From: Candidatus Berkelbacteria bacterium
GTDB taxonomy: Bacteria; Patescibacteriota; UBA1384; 2-12-FULL-50-11
Assembly (NCBI GenBank): GCA_024654065.1
Contig: JANLIQ010000009.1
Location: 1-22,234, forward strand
Direction: 5' to 3'
DNA: 22,234 nucleotides
Positions within the stretch are counted from its first letter, which is position 1; each line of letters starts with the position of its first letter. The notes beneath the pieces were generated by a model that worked only from the letters and a program-made list of their open reading frames with translations, ran no database searches and was not told the origin of the DNA. Of this stretch, positions 13,656 to 20,226 are shown in pieces. A program made the position numbers and the translations under genes.

Positions 13656-14489
13656 ATGTCACACAAATTATCTGAAGTTTCATTAATGCAAGTTAAAGAG
13701 GACCACGCCGATGGCGATATGGCCCGCTTTATCGTAGAACCGCTAAGTCCTGGATTCGGTTTAACGGTTGGGAACGCAATTCGACGTGTTTTGCTCTCGT
13801 CTCTACCGGGTGCAGCGATTACTTCGATTAGAATCGATGGGGTAGCTCATGAATTTTCAACAATCAAAGGAGTATCCGAAGATGTAGTTGACTTAATTCT
13901 TAACCTTAAACAGATCCGTTTTAAACTTGAATCTAGTGAGCCAATGGTAGTCGTGTTGGATGTAAAAGGTCCAAAAGTTGCGACAGCCGCTGATTTCAAA
14001 TGCCCAACAGGCGTAAAAGTTATCAACAAAGATGCTAAGGTTGCTGAGCTGGTTACGGGTGGTAAACTCTTACTAGAAGCAACTGTTGAGAAAGGACGAG
14101 GTTACTTACCAACAGAACAGCGCAAGGAAGAGAAGCTTCCGATCGGTGTAATTGCAATTGACGCAGCTTTTGCTCCTATTAAACGCGTAAACTTCGAAGT
14201 TGAGAATACTCGTGTCGGCAAAATGACTAACTTCGACAAACTGATACTTGAAATTGAAACTGATGGTTCGATTACACCACAGGATGCCTTTGAAAAATCT
14301 GCAGACATTCTCGTTGATCACTTCTCAGTTCTTGCAGGAGCTGCCACTGACGCTCCAGTAGCCGAACCAGTTGTTGCTAATGACGAAAAGGCGGAAGATG
14401 ACGTTACTTTAGCTTCTGACAAGCCTAAGGCTAAAAAAACCGTTACTAAGGCAAAAACAACCAAAACTAAACCGGTTAAGAAAGGTTAA
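13656..14489 (+). CDS. rpoA: RNA polymerase alpha subunit lacking the C-terminal domain
   Basis: Alpha dimers start assembly of RNA polymerase. Residues 1 to about 227 form a complete N-terminal assembly domain, with GFGLTVGNAIRRVLLSSLPG (33-52), the GRGYLP stretch (147-152), and a C-terminal helix ending near VDHFSVLAG. The usual flexible linker and C-terminal domain (helix-hairpin-helix, about 80 residues, which binds UP elements and activators) are absent. Instead residues 228-277 are a low-complexity tail, first acidic and Ala/Val-rich and then Lys/Thr-rich. Total length is 277 against the usual 310-330. GGAGGT lies 13 nt upstream, an unusually long distance made of an A-rich run. Confidence 0.96.
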   Translation: MSHKLSEVSLMQVKEDHADGDMARFIVEPLSPGFGLTVGNAIRRVLLSSLPGAAITSIRIDGVAHEFSTIKGVSEDVVDLILNLKQIRFKLESSEPMVVVLDVKGPKVATAADFKCPTGVKVINKDAKVAELVTGGKLLLEATVEKGRGYLPTEQRKEEKLPIGVIAIDAAFAPIKRVNFEVENTRVGKMTNFDKLILEIETDGSITPQDAFEKSADILVDHFSVLAGAATDAPVAEPVVANDEKAEDDVTLASDKPKAKKTVTKAKTTKTKPVKKG

Positions 14490-14491
14490 GG

Positions 14492-14908
14492 ATGTGGCGG
14501 GTATTGCGCGCACAGTCGGATTTTTCCAACACCACGCTGCGCAATCAGCTAACTTCCTTGGTTCTATATGAAGCAATTGTGACCGGTCGTCTAATGGGTA
14601 AACAGCTAGTTTCTTTTGCAGACAAATTTTTTCACAAAGTAAAATCTGCGGATCTCACAGCCCACAAGTTTGCTCATTCCGTGCTTTTGGATAAAAACGC
14701 GGTTAAAAAAGTCTTTGAAGAGATTTTGCCTCGTTACGAAGCAAGCTCCACCAATTACGTTCGAGCGATTAATGCCGCTCCGCGAAGAGGGGATAATGCC
14801 AAGCAGTTAGCAGTTATGTTAATAAAAGAATCTAAAATAGAGTCCGCAAAAGCAGCCCCTGCTCCTAAGATCGCCAAAGAGACTGCAACAACGAGGAAGG
14901 CCAAATAA
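14492..14908 (+). CDS. rplQ: 50S ribosomal protein L17 (bL17), N-terminus shortened
   Basis: L17 lies near the tunnel exit. The family core is present: LRNQLTSLVLYEAIVTG (17-33), an LLDKNAVKKVFEEILPRY segment and the APRRGDNAKQLAVMLI end. The very conserved basic start seen in most L17 proteins (MRHR...LGR..HR) is missing: the protein opens MWRVLRAQSDFSNTT. An in-frame stop at 14477-14479, with no start codon between it and 14492, rules out a longer form. The last 20 residues are a Lys/Ala/Thr tail beyond the normal fold. The canonical position after rpoA supports the call. Confidence 0.93.
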   Translation: MWRVLRAQSDFSNTTLRNQLTSLVLYEAIVTGRLMGKQLVSFADKFFHKVKSADLTAHKFAHSVLLDKNAVKKVFEEILPRYEASSTNYVRAINAAPRRGDNAKQLAVMLIKESKIESAKAAPAPKIAKETATTRKAK

Positions 14909-15276
14909 TGAGTACTGTAATAACTCGAGCTACTCACAAAATTGATGCTTCTGGCCGTATTCTTGGTCGTTTAGCAACCGAGATCGCAACGATACTTCGT
15001 GGTAAAAATAAAACTGGTTTTACACTACATCAAGATCACGGAGACTCTGTTGTCGTTTCCAATGCTAATAAAATAGTAGTTACTGGCAATAAACTATCAC
15101 AGAAGATGTATTACACCCATTCTGGTTACCCAGGTGCTTTGAAGGGAAAACCTTTGTCTGAAATGCTCGAAACCAAACCAGAACGCGTTATTATGCTAGC
15201 TGTGCGAGATATGCTCCCAGACAATCGTTTGCGACAGCATTGGCTAAAGCGCTTAACTTTTGAGAAAAATGCCTAA
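14908..15276 (+). CDS. rplM: 50S ribosomal protein L13 (uL13), trimmed at both ends
   Basis: L13 is an early-assembly protein of the large subunit. Diagnostic stretches are DASGRILGRLATEIA (13-27), a GDSVVVSNANKIVVTGNKLSQKMYYTHSGYPG region in two adjoining strands (about 45-76) and PERVIMLAVRDMLPDNRLR. At 122 residues it lacks about 6 residues at the N-terminus and the C-terminal NEHNHAAQQP-type tail of E. coli L13 (142). It overlaps rplQ by one base and rpsI by 8 nt. Confidence 0.95.
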   Translation: MSTVITRATHKIDASGRILGRLATEIATILRGKNKTGFTLHQDHGDSVVVSNANKIVVTGNKLSQKMYYTHSGYPGALKGKPLSEMLETKPERVIMLAVRDMLPDNRLRQHWLKRLTFEKNA

Positions 15277-15652
15277 ATTAGCCGTTGCTGCATGGTTCAA
15301 GGGAGTAGGCCGACGTAAGAGCGCCGTTGCGCAAGTACGTTTAGTTAAAGGTTCCGGGAAGTTGATTGTAAATGACAGAGAGATCGACCTTCCGCTTAAA
15401 CTGAAACACGTTTTTGAATTAGTTGATCGCTTCGGTCAGTTTGATGTTTCTGTTATTGCACGAGGCGGGGGAATGCAGGGTCAAGTTGATGCTATTGTAC
15501 TTGGCGTTGCCCGTGCTTTGATCGAGATTAACCCAGATTGGAAGTCTACTCTTCGAAAGGGTGGCTATCTTACTCGTGACGCCCGTATTAAAGAACGTAA
15601 GAAACCAGGCTTGAAGAAAGCCCGTAAAGCTCCTCAGTGGGCAAAGAGATAA
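15269..15652 (+). CDS. rpsI: 30S ribosomal protein S9 (uS9)
   Basis: S9 reaches the P-site tRNA with its C-terminal tail. I place the start at ATG 15269 (MPKLAVAAWFKGVGRRKS) rather than the TTG at 15260. The 127-residue product has GVGRRKSAVAQVRLVKGSG, GGG..GQ.DAI.LGVARAL, and the end DARIKERKKPGLKKARKAPQWAKR read in two parts. The terminal KR that contacts tRNA is kept. It is the last gene before the terminator and pairs with rplM as in most bacteria. Confidence 0.97.
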   Translation: MPKLAVAAWFKGVGRRKSAVAQVRLVKGSGKLIVNDREIDLPLKLKHVFELVDRFGQFDVSVIARGGGMQGQVDAIVLGVARALIEINPDWKSTLRKGGYLTRDARIKERKKPGLKKARKAPQWAKR

Positions 15653-15730
15653 TCCTCGTAGTTCAACACCAAGTACTCTTTGGTACCGTAGCAAAACACT
15701 AACATCGTAATTACAGTTTCAGCTTAAGAC

Positions 15731-15758
15731 AAGACCGCTGGCGAACCAGCGGTCTTTT
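15731..15758. terminator. Intrinsic terminator between convergent genes
   Basis: A perfect 11-bp stem, AAGACCGCTGG (15731-15741) and CCAGCGGTCTT (15746-15756), closes a CGAA tetraloop. It is followed by two more T on the plus strand, so four T run from the stem base. It lies 79 bp after rpsI and 18 bp after the stop of the minus-strand gene, so it could serve both. The T tract is short, and weaker on the minus side. Confidence 0.8.
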
Positions 15759-15775
15759 GGAAGTCAGCGTTTCAA

Positions 15776-16105
15776 CTAGCGAAGCAAGGTCTTGAACTGA
15801 TCGAGCATGAACCTAGCTTCCTTGATGAGGTCGTCGATGGCTTCGTCGAAAGGGAAGTCATCGCCCCCATACTCGAAAGCGCGCTTACTCCTACCAGCCT
15901 CAACCCCACCGAAGGAGGTAGCATCGACGACCATGAAATTCATGTTGCCCGCCGGACAGTCGCAGCAGTGACCCGTAACTGTCAGATCGGCTTCGCTTGC
16001 TACGCCCAGCTGGGCTAACTCATGCTGGGTGATCTTGAGAGTTAAGTCGTGATGATTGTTCTTGTTGTTAACAGTGGTCTTAACGACCGAATCTTTATCT
16101 AGCAT
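15776..16105 (-). CDS. Orphan protein with a CCDC motif, function unknown
   Basis: A 109-residue product starting at ATG 16105, which has GGAGGA 6 nt upstream; the longer in-frame start at 16132 has no such support. I do not recognise the family. The N-terminal third is polar and Asn/His-rich, a CCDC cluster lies at 47-50, and the C-terminus is an acidic amphipathic helix (about 85-108). No signal or membrane segment is visible. Codon use stands out: all seven Phe codons are TTC, six of seven Lys codons are AAG, and the stop is TAG, while neighbours use more A/T-ending codons. The gene has its own promoter, divergent from the DedA gene and convergent with rpsI. Recent acquisition or selection for high expression are both possible. 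Confidence 0.75.
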   Translation of the reverse strand: MLDKDSVVKTTVNNKNNHHDLTLKITQHELAQLGVASEADLTVTGHCCDCPAGNMNFMVVDATSFGGVEAGRSKRAFEYGGDDFPFDEAIDDLIKEARFMLDQFKTLLR

Positions 16106-16144
16106 TCCGATTCCTCCCTGATGGCCAATCAAGTTGACTAGTGC

Positions 16145-16173
16145 ATATTACAGAACAATCATTCTGATTTCAA
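16145..16173 (-). promoter_or_regulatory. Promoter of the CCDC-motif gene with a palindromic spacer
   Basis: On the minus strand TTGAAA (16168-16173), 17-bp spacer, TAATAT (16145-16150). The predicted start lies near 16138, leaving a leader of about 33 nt with GGAGGA. The spacer itself contains an inverted repeat, CAGAA (16151-16155) and TTCTG (16162-16166), a possible operator. Confidence 0.6.
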
Positions 16174-16196
16174 GACTAACTATGTATATCAAACCG

Positions 16197-16225
16197 TTGG
16201 GAGTTTTACTGACTTCTGTTAATCT
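16197..16225 (+). promoter_or_regulatory. Leaderless promoter of the DedA-family gene
   Basis: TTGGGA (16197-16202), 17-bp spacer, TAATCT (16220-16225) with TG at 16217-16218. The -10 box ends 6 nt before the ATG, so the predicted first base of the mRNA is the A of the start codon. The -35 boxes of this and the divergent minus-strand promoter are 23 bp apart. Confidence 0.6.
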
Positions 16226-16231
16226 ACCTTT

Positions 16232-16921
16232 ATGTCGACATCTAATAAAGTTGATACTAGTTGTGGTTCACGAAAATTAATAATTAGTGTTGTTGTCGGT
16301 GTTGGTCTGTTAGCTTTATTGCGTCTAATTGCCACACCAGAAGAAATAGTTAATAACCTAACCAATTGGTATGAACAGTACGGTTACTGGGTAATATTTA
16401 TTTCAGCGCTAGTTGAGGGTATTTTTGTTGTCAACCTTTATTTCCCTGGTTCCACAGCGATCCTATTGGGAGGTGCGCTTTCTAGTCAGAATGAGTTATC
16501 GGCGATTCGACTAGTCATACTAATAATTCTTGGATTTTTTATTGCCTACATCTTCAACTACTTCCTTGGAAAATTCGGGCTGTATAGGTTGCTTCTACGA
16601 TTTGGTTACAAAGACGCCATCGAGGGAACTCGTCAATCATTGATTCTCAAAGGACCAAAAATGATGCTAGTTTCCTTTTTTCACCCGAATGTTGGCTCGG
16701 TAGTTACAACGGGCGCAGGAATTATTAACATGCCCTTTAGGCAGTTTATGCTCTGGTGTTTCGTTTCCTTGGTAATCTGGGACACAATCTGGGGAATAGT
16801 AGTCTACACACTTAGCAGTCAAGTTATAAATCTGCTAGGAAGCTGGCTGGCGATTCCGTTCATGCTTATCTGGATTCTTTTGATTTATTTTATTCTTCGC
16901 CGTCATCCGACAAGAGTTTAG
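16232..16921 (+). CDS. DedA-family (SNARE-associated) membrane protein
   Basis: DedA proteins are inner-membrane proteins linked to lipid-carrier and phospholipid flipping and to envelope stability. This 229-residue protein has a first hydrophobic segment (16-34) and then the DedA core: a re-entrant region starting EGIFVVNLYFPGSTAILLGG (62-81), helices at about 92-112, a loop with the H-P-N element of SFFHPNVGSVVTTGAG (148-163), and closing helices at about 172-194 and 203-222. In the second re-entrant loop, family members usually have an Arg-Pro-like element (for example R..P..R); here it is His-Pro-Asn, so substrate use may differ. No ribosome site: translation is predicted to be leaderless. 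Confidence 0.85.
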   Translation: MSTSNKVDTSCGSRKLIISVVVGVGLLALLRLIATPEEIVNNLTNWYEQYGYWVIFISALVEGIFVVNLYFPGSTAILLGGALSSQNELSAIRLVILIILGFFIAYIFNYFLGKFGLYRLLLRFGYKDAIEGTRQSLILKGPKMMLVSFFHPNVGSVVTTGAGIINMPFRQFMLWCFVSLVIWDTIWGIVVYTLSSQVINLLGSWLAIPFMLIWILLIYFILRRHPTRV

Positions 16922-16922
16922 A

Positions 16923-16951
16923 TTGGGATTTCAGCCTGATTCTGATATTCT
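16923..16951 (+). promoter_or_regulatory. Leaderless promoter of the exonuclease gene
   Basis: TTGGGA (16923-16928), the same -35 box as the DedA gene, 17-bp spacer, TATTCT (16946-16951) with TG at 16943-16944. The -10 box ends 6 nt before the ATG at 16958, so transcription should begin at the start codon. Confidence 0.65.
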
Positions 16952-16957
16952 GCTTCT

Positions 16958-17665
16958 ATGGCAACGTTGATTGTAGATATCGAGACAGTTGGGGAGAACT
17001 GGGAAGAAATTGATGACGAAACCAGGAAACTACTTGTTGAGCGTGTCAAAAAACAACCAAATTACTCTGAGGAAACTGACCCGACAGCCATCGCCGAGGA
17101 GATGCTTGGATTGCAGCCATTTACAGGACGGATCGTTGTGATAGGCGCATACGACCTTACAAGTAAGAAATCTGTTGTTTGGTTCGATAACGAGGGCTCA
17201 AGCTCCGAGTCACTTGAAGAAGGGGACGACAAGTTCATTCCTGCTGGCGAGAAAGAGATGCTAGAAAAGTTTTGGGCTTTAGCAACCCGCTACACTCATT
17301 TCGTAACATATAGTGGCCGTTCGCTAGATATGCCTTTTTTACTACTTCGCTCAGCAATGCATGGTATTAAACCCACAAAAGATTTAATGAGGGCGCGTTA
17401 TCTGTACCAGCAGTCTCCAGACGCTCAACATATTGATCTTTTCGAACAACTGTCTTTCTACGGTTCAGTCAGTCGACTAGGAGGGCTACACCTGGCTTGT
17501 AGGGCATTTGGTATTACGACACCCAAGGATGGTGAAATTGATGGTTCTAAAGTTGGGCAGTTTTTTAAAGAAAAAAAGTACTTAGATATTGCTCGGTATA
17601 ACGCACGTGACTTATCTTCAACTGCTCAATTGTATGAGAAGTGGAGACAGTTCTTGAGCTTTTAG
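16958..17665 (+). CDS. Predicted 3'-5' exonuclease, PolB-proofreading type (DEDDy)
   Basis: This 235-residue protein fits the family of stand-alone exonucleases related to the proofreading domain of family B DNA polymerases. Four acidic metal ligands are visible: Asp7 and Glu9 in VDIET, Asp124 in YSGRSLDMPFLL, and Asp218 in the YNARD element (Tyr214...Asp218, the DEDDy form). HIDLFEQLSFYG and LACRAFGI (179-186) are also family-like. Probable role is 3' trimming of single-stranded DNA or RNA in repair; substrate is unknown. No polymerase domain is attached. The gene has its own leaderless promoter. Confidence 0.85.
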   Translation: MATLIVDIETVGENWEEIDDETRKLLVERVKKQPNYSEETDPTAIAEEMLGLQPFTGRIVVIGAYDLTSKKSVVWFDNEGSSSESLEEGDDKFIPAGEKEMLEKFWALATRYTHFVTYSGRSLDMPFLLLRSAMHGIKPTKDLMRARYLYQQSPDAQHIDLFEQLSFYGSVSRLGGLHLACRAFGITTPKDGEIDGSKVGQFFKEKKYLDIARYNARDLSSTAQLYEKWRQFLSF

Positions 17666-17666
17666 C

Positions 17667-17695
17667 TTGAAAATACCTTCCTAAACAGGGAAAAT
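17667..17695 (+). promoter_or_regulatory. Leaderless promoter of rbfA
   Basis: TTGAAA (17667-17672), 17-bp spacer, GAAAAT (17690-17695), the same -10 box as at rplC. It ends 6 nt before the GTG at 17702. This supports GTG 17702 as the start, and would exclude the 3-codon ATG frame at 17694 from the mRNA. Confidence 0.55.
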
Positions 17696-17701
17696 GCAGG
17701 A

Positions 17702-18016
17702 GTGAACAACAGATTAGAACAATTGAGTATTGCTTACAAAAAAGCTCTAGGAGCTATTCTTTTGAAGGAGTTTCCGCATTTAGCCTCGTTAACTGTAACT
17801 GATGTATTAATTGATCCTTCTGGGAAAACGGGACGTGTCTGGTTAGCTACGACCGAAGAGATCCTAAAGGAAGTTGAGCAGAGAAGGGGAGATATCCAAA
17901 GCCAACTAAAAAAACATGTCGTTACCAGATATACGCCAAAGATCAGTTTCGTCCTGGACGATAGATACTTAGATAGAATAGATAACCTATTTGACAAGAT
18001 AGATCATGAAGACTAA
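17702..18016 (+). CDS. rbfA: Ribosome-binding factor A
   Basis: RbfA is a KH-like protein that matures the 5' end of 16S rRNA in the 30S subunit. The 104-residue product follows the family pattern: an N-terminal helix (LEQLSIAYKKALGAILLKEF), LTVTDVLIDPSGKTGRVWLA (29-48), a helix with IQSQLKKHVVTRYTPKISFVLDD, and RIDNLFDKI at the end. The start codon is GTG, placed by the promoter spacing and the family length. The gene leads a small unit with a four-TM protein and pheS-pheT, with overlapping frames. Confidence 0.82.
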   Translation: MNNRLEQLSIAYKKALGAILLKEFPHLASLTVTDVLIDPSGKTGRVWLATTEEILKEVEQRRGDIQSQLKKHVVTRYTPKISFVLDDRYLDRIDNLFDKIDHED

Positions 18017-18377
18017 AGCCTTACTCTTTGTTATTTTTACTGTTTGCTTATTTGCTCTTGGGGTTTTGGTAACAACTCTTTTTAATACGGCCCCATCTAC
18101 AAATGATGCCGTTGCCATGTTTTACGCCTCACTATCTATCACACTTTTTGGATTATTTTTCTTTTTATTATTTGCTTTCACCAGAATTCAGACACATGTG
18201 GTTCCAGGACTAGCGGCTCTGAAGGTAATGTTACGGACGTCTTTAATTGTCGACATTCTTGCAGTTGCCTTACTAGCCCTGAAAGCAAACAATGTTCTAA
18301 ATTGGGCGACTTCGATAGTATTGACAGTAGTAGCGGTAATAATTGGAGTTGTATTAAAGAGGCAAGTTAAACAATGA
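18006..18377 (+). CDS. Small four-TM membrane protein, function unknown
   Basis: A 123-residue, very hydrophobic protein with likely membrane helices at about 5-27, 37-59, 76-93 and 98-117, short loops and a basic C-terminus (KRQVKQ). I do not recognise the family. It is not the missing N-terminal part of PheS: no coiled coil or PheS motif is present. Its start lies inside the end of rbfA (11-nt overlap) and its TGA overlaps the pheS ATG, so it appears translationally coupled to both. Its place within an aminoacyl-tRNA synthetase unit is unexplained. Confidence 0.8.
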   Translation: MKTKALLFVIFTVCLFALGVLVTTLFNTAPSTNDAVAMFYASLSITLFGLFFFLLFAFTRIQTHVVPGLAALKVMLRTSLIVDILAVALLALKANNVLNWATSIVLTVVAVIIGVVLKRQVKQ

Positions 18378-19054
18378 CCGGACATCTTCACCCACTAACC
18401 ATACTAACCGAGAAGATTTATGATTTTTTCCGGCCATACGGTTTTGAAATAGTAACCGGGCCAGAGATAGTCACCACAGAAGATAATTTCGATAGTCTTA
18501 ATATCCCCCCGGACCACCCAGCACGGAAGGAGTTTGACACCTTCTACCTTAAAGATGGTCGAACATTACGGGCCCATATGACCGCGCTCTACTACCAGGC
18601 GATGAAAGAGCGTAAGCCTCCGGTTAGACTACTATTCCCGGGGAGATGTTTCCGTAACGAATCTACGGACTCTACTCATAACATGATCTTCCACCAGATG
18701 GACGTGCTGGTAATTGACGAGAAGACAAATCTTGGTAATTTGATCGCTACATTACAGGATTTAATGAAACGCCTAGTCGGACCAGATTTAGAATTCCGCA
18801 TCCGTTCTAATTACTTTCCGTTTACTGAGCCTTCTATTGAGCTAGATATAAAGCGTCCAGGAGGAGATTGGCTAGAGATGCTTGGGGCAGGAATGGTAAA
18901 TCCTAATGTAATAAAATACTACGGACTTGATCCCGAAAAATATCAAGGGTTGGCGGTAGGTATGGGTCTAGAAAGAATTCTTAACGTAGTCTGTGGCGTT
19001 GATGATATTCGCTACACCCTATCTGGGGATTATAGATACTTAGGGCAATTCTAA
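18374..19054 (+). CDS. pheS: Phenylalanyl-tRNA synthetase alpha chain, catalytic core only
   Basis: PheS carries the class II active site that charges tRNA-Phe. The 226-residue protein starts right at the catalytic domain (GHLHPLT, residues 3-9). It has motif 2 (GRCFRNE at 90-96, then FHQMD) and motif 3 (GMGLER at 196-201), followed by DDIRYTLSGDYRYLGQF. The usual N-terminal coiled-coil arm of about 85-100 residues, which binds tRNA-Phe, is absent; the preceding gene encodes a different membrane protein. The stop overlaps the pheT ATG by one base. Confidence 0.94.
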   Translation: MTGHLHPLTILTEKIYDFFRPYGFEIVTGPEIVTTEDNFDSLNIPPDHPARKEFDTFYLKDGRTLRAHMTALYYQAMKERKPPVRLLFPGRCFRNESTDSTHNMIFHQMDVLVIDEKTNLGNLIATLQDLMKRLVGPDLEFRIRSNYFPFTEPSIELDIKRPGGDWLEMLGAGMVNPNVIKYYGLDPEKYQGLAVGMGLERILNVVCGVDDIRYTLSGDYRYLGQF

Positions 19055-20226
19055 TGAAATATAACTATCAACAATTTAAAGACTTGCTTCCAGAATTAGA
19101 TTGGACGATAGGGGAGCTAGCAGAAAAGTTGTCTCTAGCAGGACATGAAGCAGAGGTTGTGGGTAAAGAGCAGCTTGATATTACAATAACTGCGAACCGT
19201 CATGATTGCCAAGATCTAAAGTACCTTGTTTTTGATTTAGCCGGTGTTTATGGTCTTAAGACAATTCCGAATTTGGTTGAATATGGTCACAAGGAAGTGA
19301 TCTCAGTAACGGTAGAGCAAGTGAATCGAATACTGGGAACTAATATATCTATCGAAGAGTTAGGGAAGCTAGAACAACTAGGGTTTGAAGTTAAAGGGGG
19401 TTCGATTGCGCCGCCTGATTTCCGTGATGTTGAGACTGTCGCGGACGTAGCAGAAGAAGTTGTTCGACAGCTTGGTTACGACAAATTGAATATCCAACCC
19501 CTAGTAAAACAAGATGGAATTGAGTCTAGCGACTATCAGCATCTGCTTTCAACAAAGATTGCCTTAGCCAGCGTTGGTTTAATAGAGGTTGCAACTTCCT
19601 CATTTACTAAAGAGGGGGTAGTCGAAGTTAATGATCCTTTCTCACGAAATGAGCCATTCTTGCGTCCAAATCTGCAAACAGGTTTGCTTAAAACATTGGC
19701 CCGTAATCCGTATTTGAAACGAGCGGCCTTTTTTGAGATTGGTAACGTGTTCACACCCCGGGAAACTACAAAACTAGGAATAATTATTGCTGGGTACAAA
19801 GACGTTGGTACTTGGCAAGCTAGAATATCTCAGGCAATTGGAACAGCAGTCGGGTTTTCCGAGATCGGGCCTGCGATGGCGGAAAAGCTTGATGCTAAAC
19901 AAGGTCGCTTAAACTATTTTGAGATTTCAATCGATAAACTTAAGCCAGTGCTCGTAGAACTGACTAAGTCTTTAGAGCTACCTTTGCCTAAGTTCAAATT
20001 AATTAGTAAATTTCCGCCACTTGTCAGAGACATTACTGTAGAAAACCCGGGAGAGGACACCGTAGATGAGCTAAAGAAGCTTGAAGATCTTTTATTTTTC
20101 AAAATTGTAGATGAGTATCAAGGACGTATTACGTATAGATTAATCTTTCAAAAGATGACTGGTAGTTACTCAGAAGCAGAGATTAAAGCAATCGACTCAT
20201 CTCTCGAGAGTTTTCAGCAACACTAA
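19054..20226 (+). CDS. pheT: Phenylalanyl-tRNA synthetase beta chain, minimal form without editing domain
   Basis: PheT pairs with PheS. Bacterial PheT is usually near 790-800 residues; this one has 390. Domain order read from the sequence: a B1-like start (WTIGELAEKLSLAGHEAEVV, 17-36) joined directly to the later B1 part (ITITANRHDC, 43-52), with no EMAP/OB domain (B2). After VYGLK (about 69) the B3/B4 editing domain is missing, and B5 follows (VTVEQVNRILG..ISIEEL to DVAEEVVRQLGYD, 85-143). Then come the B6/B7 pseudo-catalytic fold (about 160-305) and a C-terminal anticodon-binding fold (FPPLVRDITV, 320-329, to FQKMTGSYSEAEI). No frameshift is seen, so the compact form looks genuine. Editing of Tyr-tRNA-Phe in cis would be lost. 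Confidence 0.9.
   Translation: MKYNYQQFKDLLPELDWTIGELAEKLSLAGHEAEVVGKEQLDITITANRHDCQDLKYLVFDLAGVYGLKTIPNLVEYGHKEVISVTVEQVNRILGTNISIEELGKLEQLGFEVKGGSIAPPDFRDVETVADVAEEVVRQLGYDKLNIQPLVKQDGIESSDYQHLLSTKIALASVGLIEVATSSFTKEGVVEVNDPFSRNEPFLRPNLQTGLLKTLARNPYLKRAAFFEIGNVFTPRETTKLGIIIAGYKDVGTWQARISQAIGTAVGFSEIGPAMAEKLDAKQGRLNYFEISIDKLKPVLVELTKSLELPLPKFKLISKFPPLVRDITVENPGEDTVDELKKLEDLLFFKIVDEYQGRITYRLIFQKMTGSYSEAEIKAIDSSLESFQQH

Noticed and set aside
15653..15730. Possible small RNA or tRNA between rpsI and the terminator
   Set aside because: No cloverleaf or conserved RNA was found, only a weak ACCAA/TTGGT pairing.
17694..17705. Mini-ORF ATG CAG GAG TGA overlapping the rbfA GTG, as a possible leader peptide
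   Set aside because: If the -10 box at 17690-17695 is right, the ATG is not on the mRNA. Three codons alone are no evidence of function.
18006..18377. The membrane protein as a split N-terminal part of PheS
   Set aside because: It is four hydrophobic helices, without the charged coiled coil of the PheS arm.
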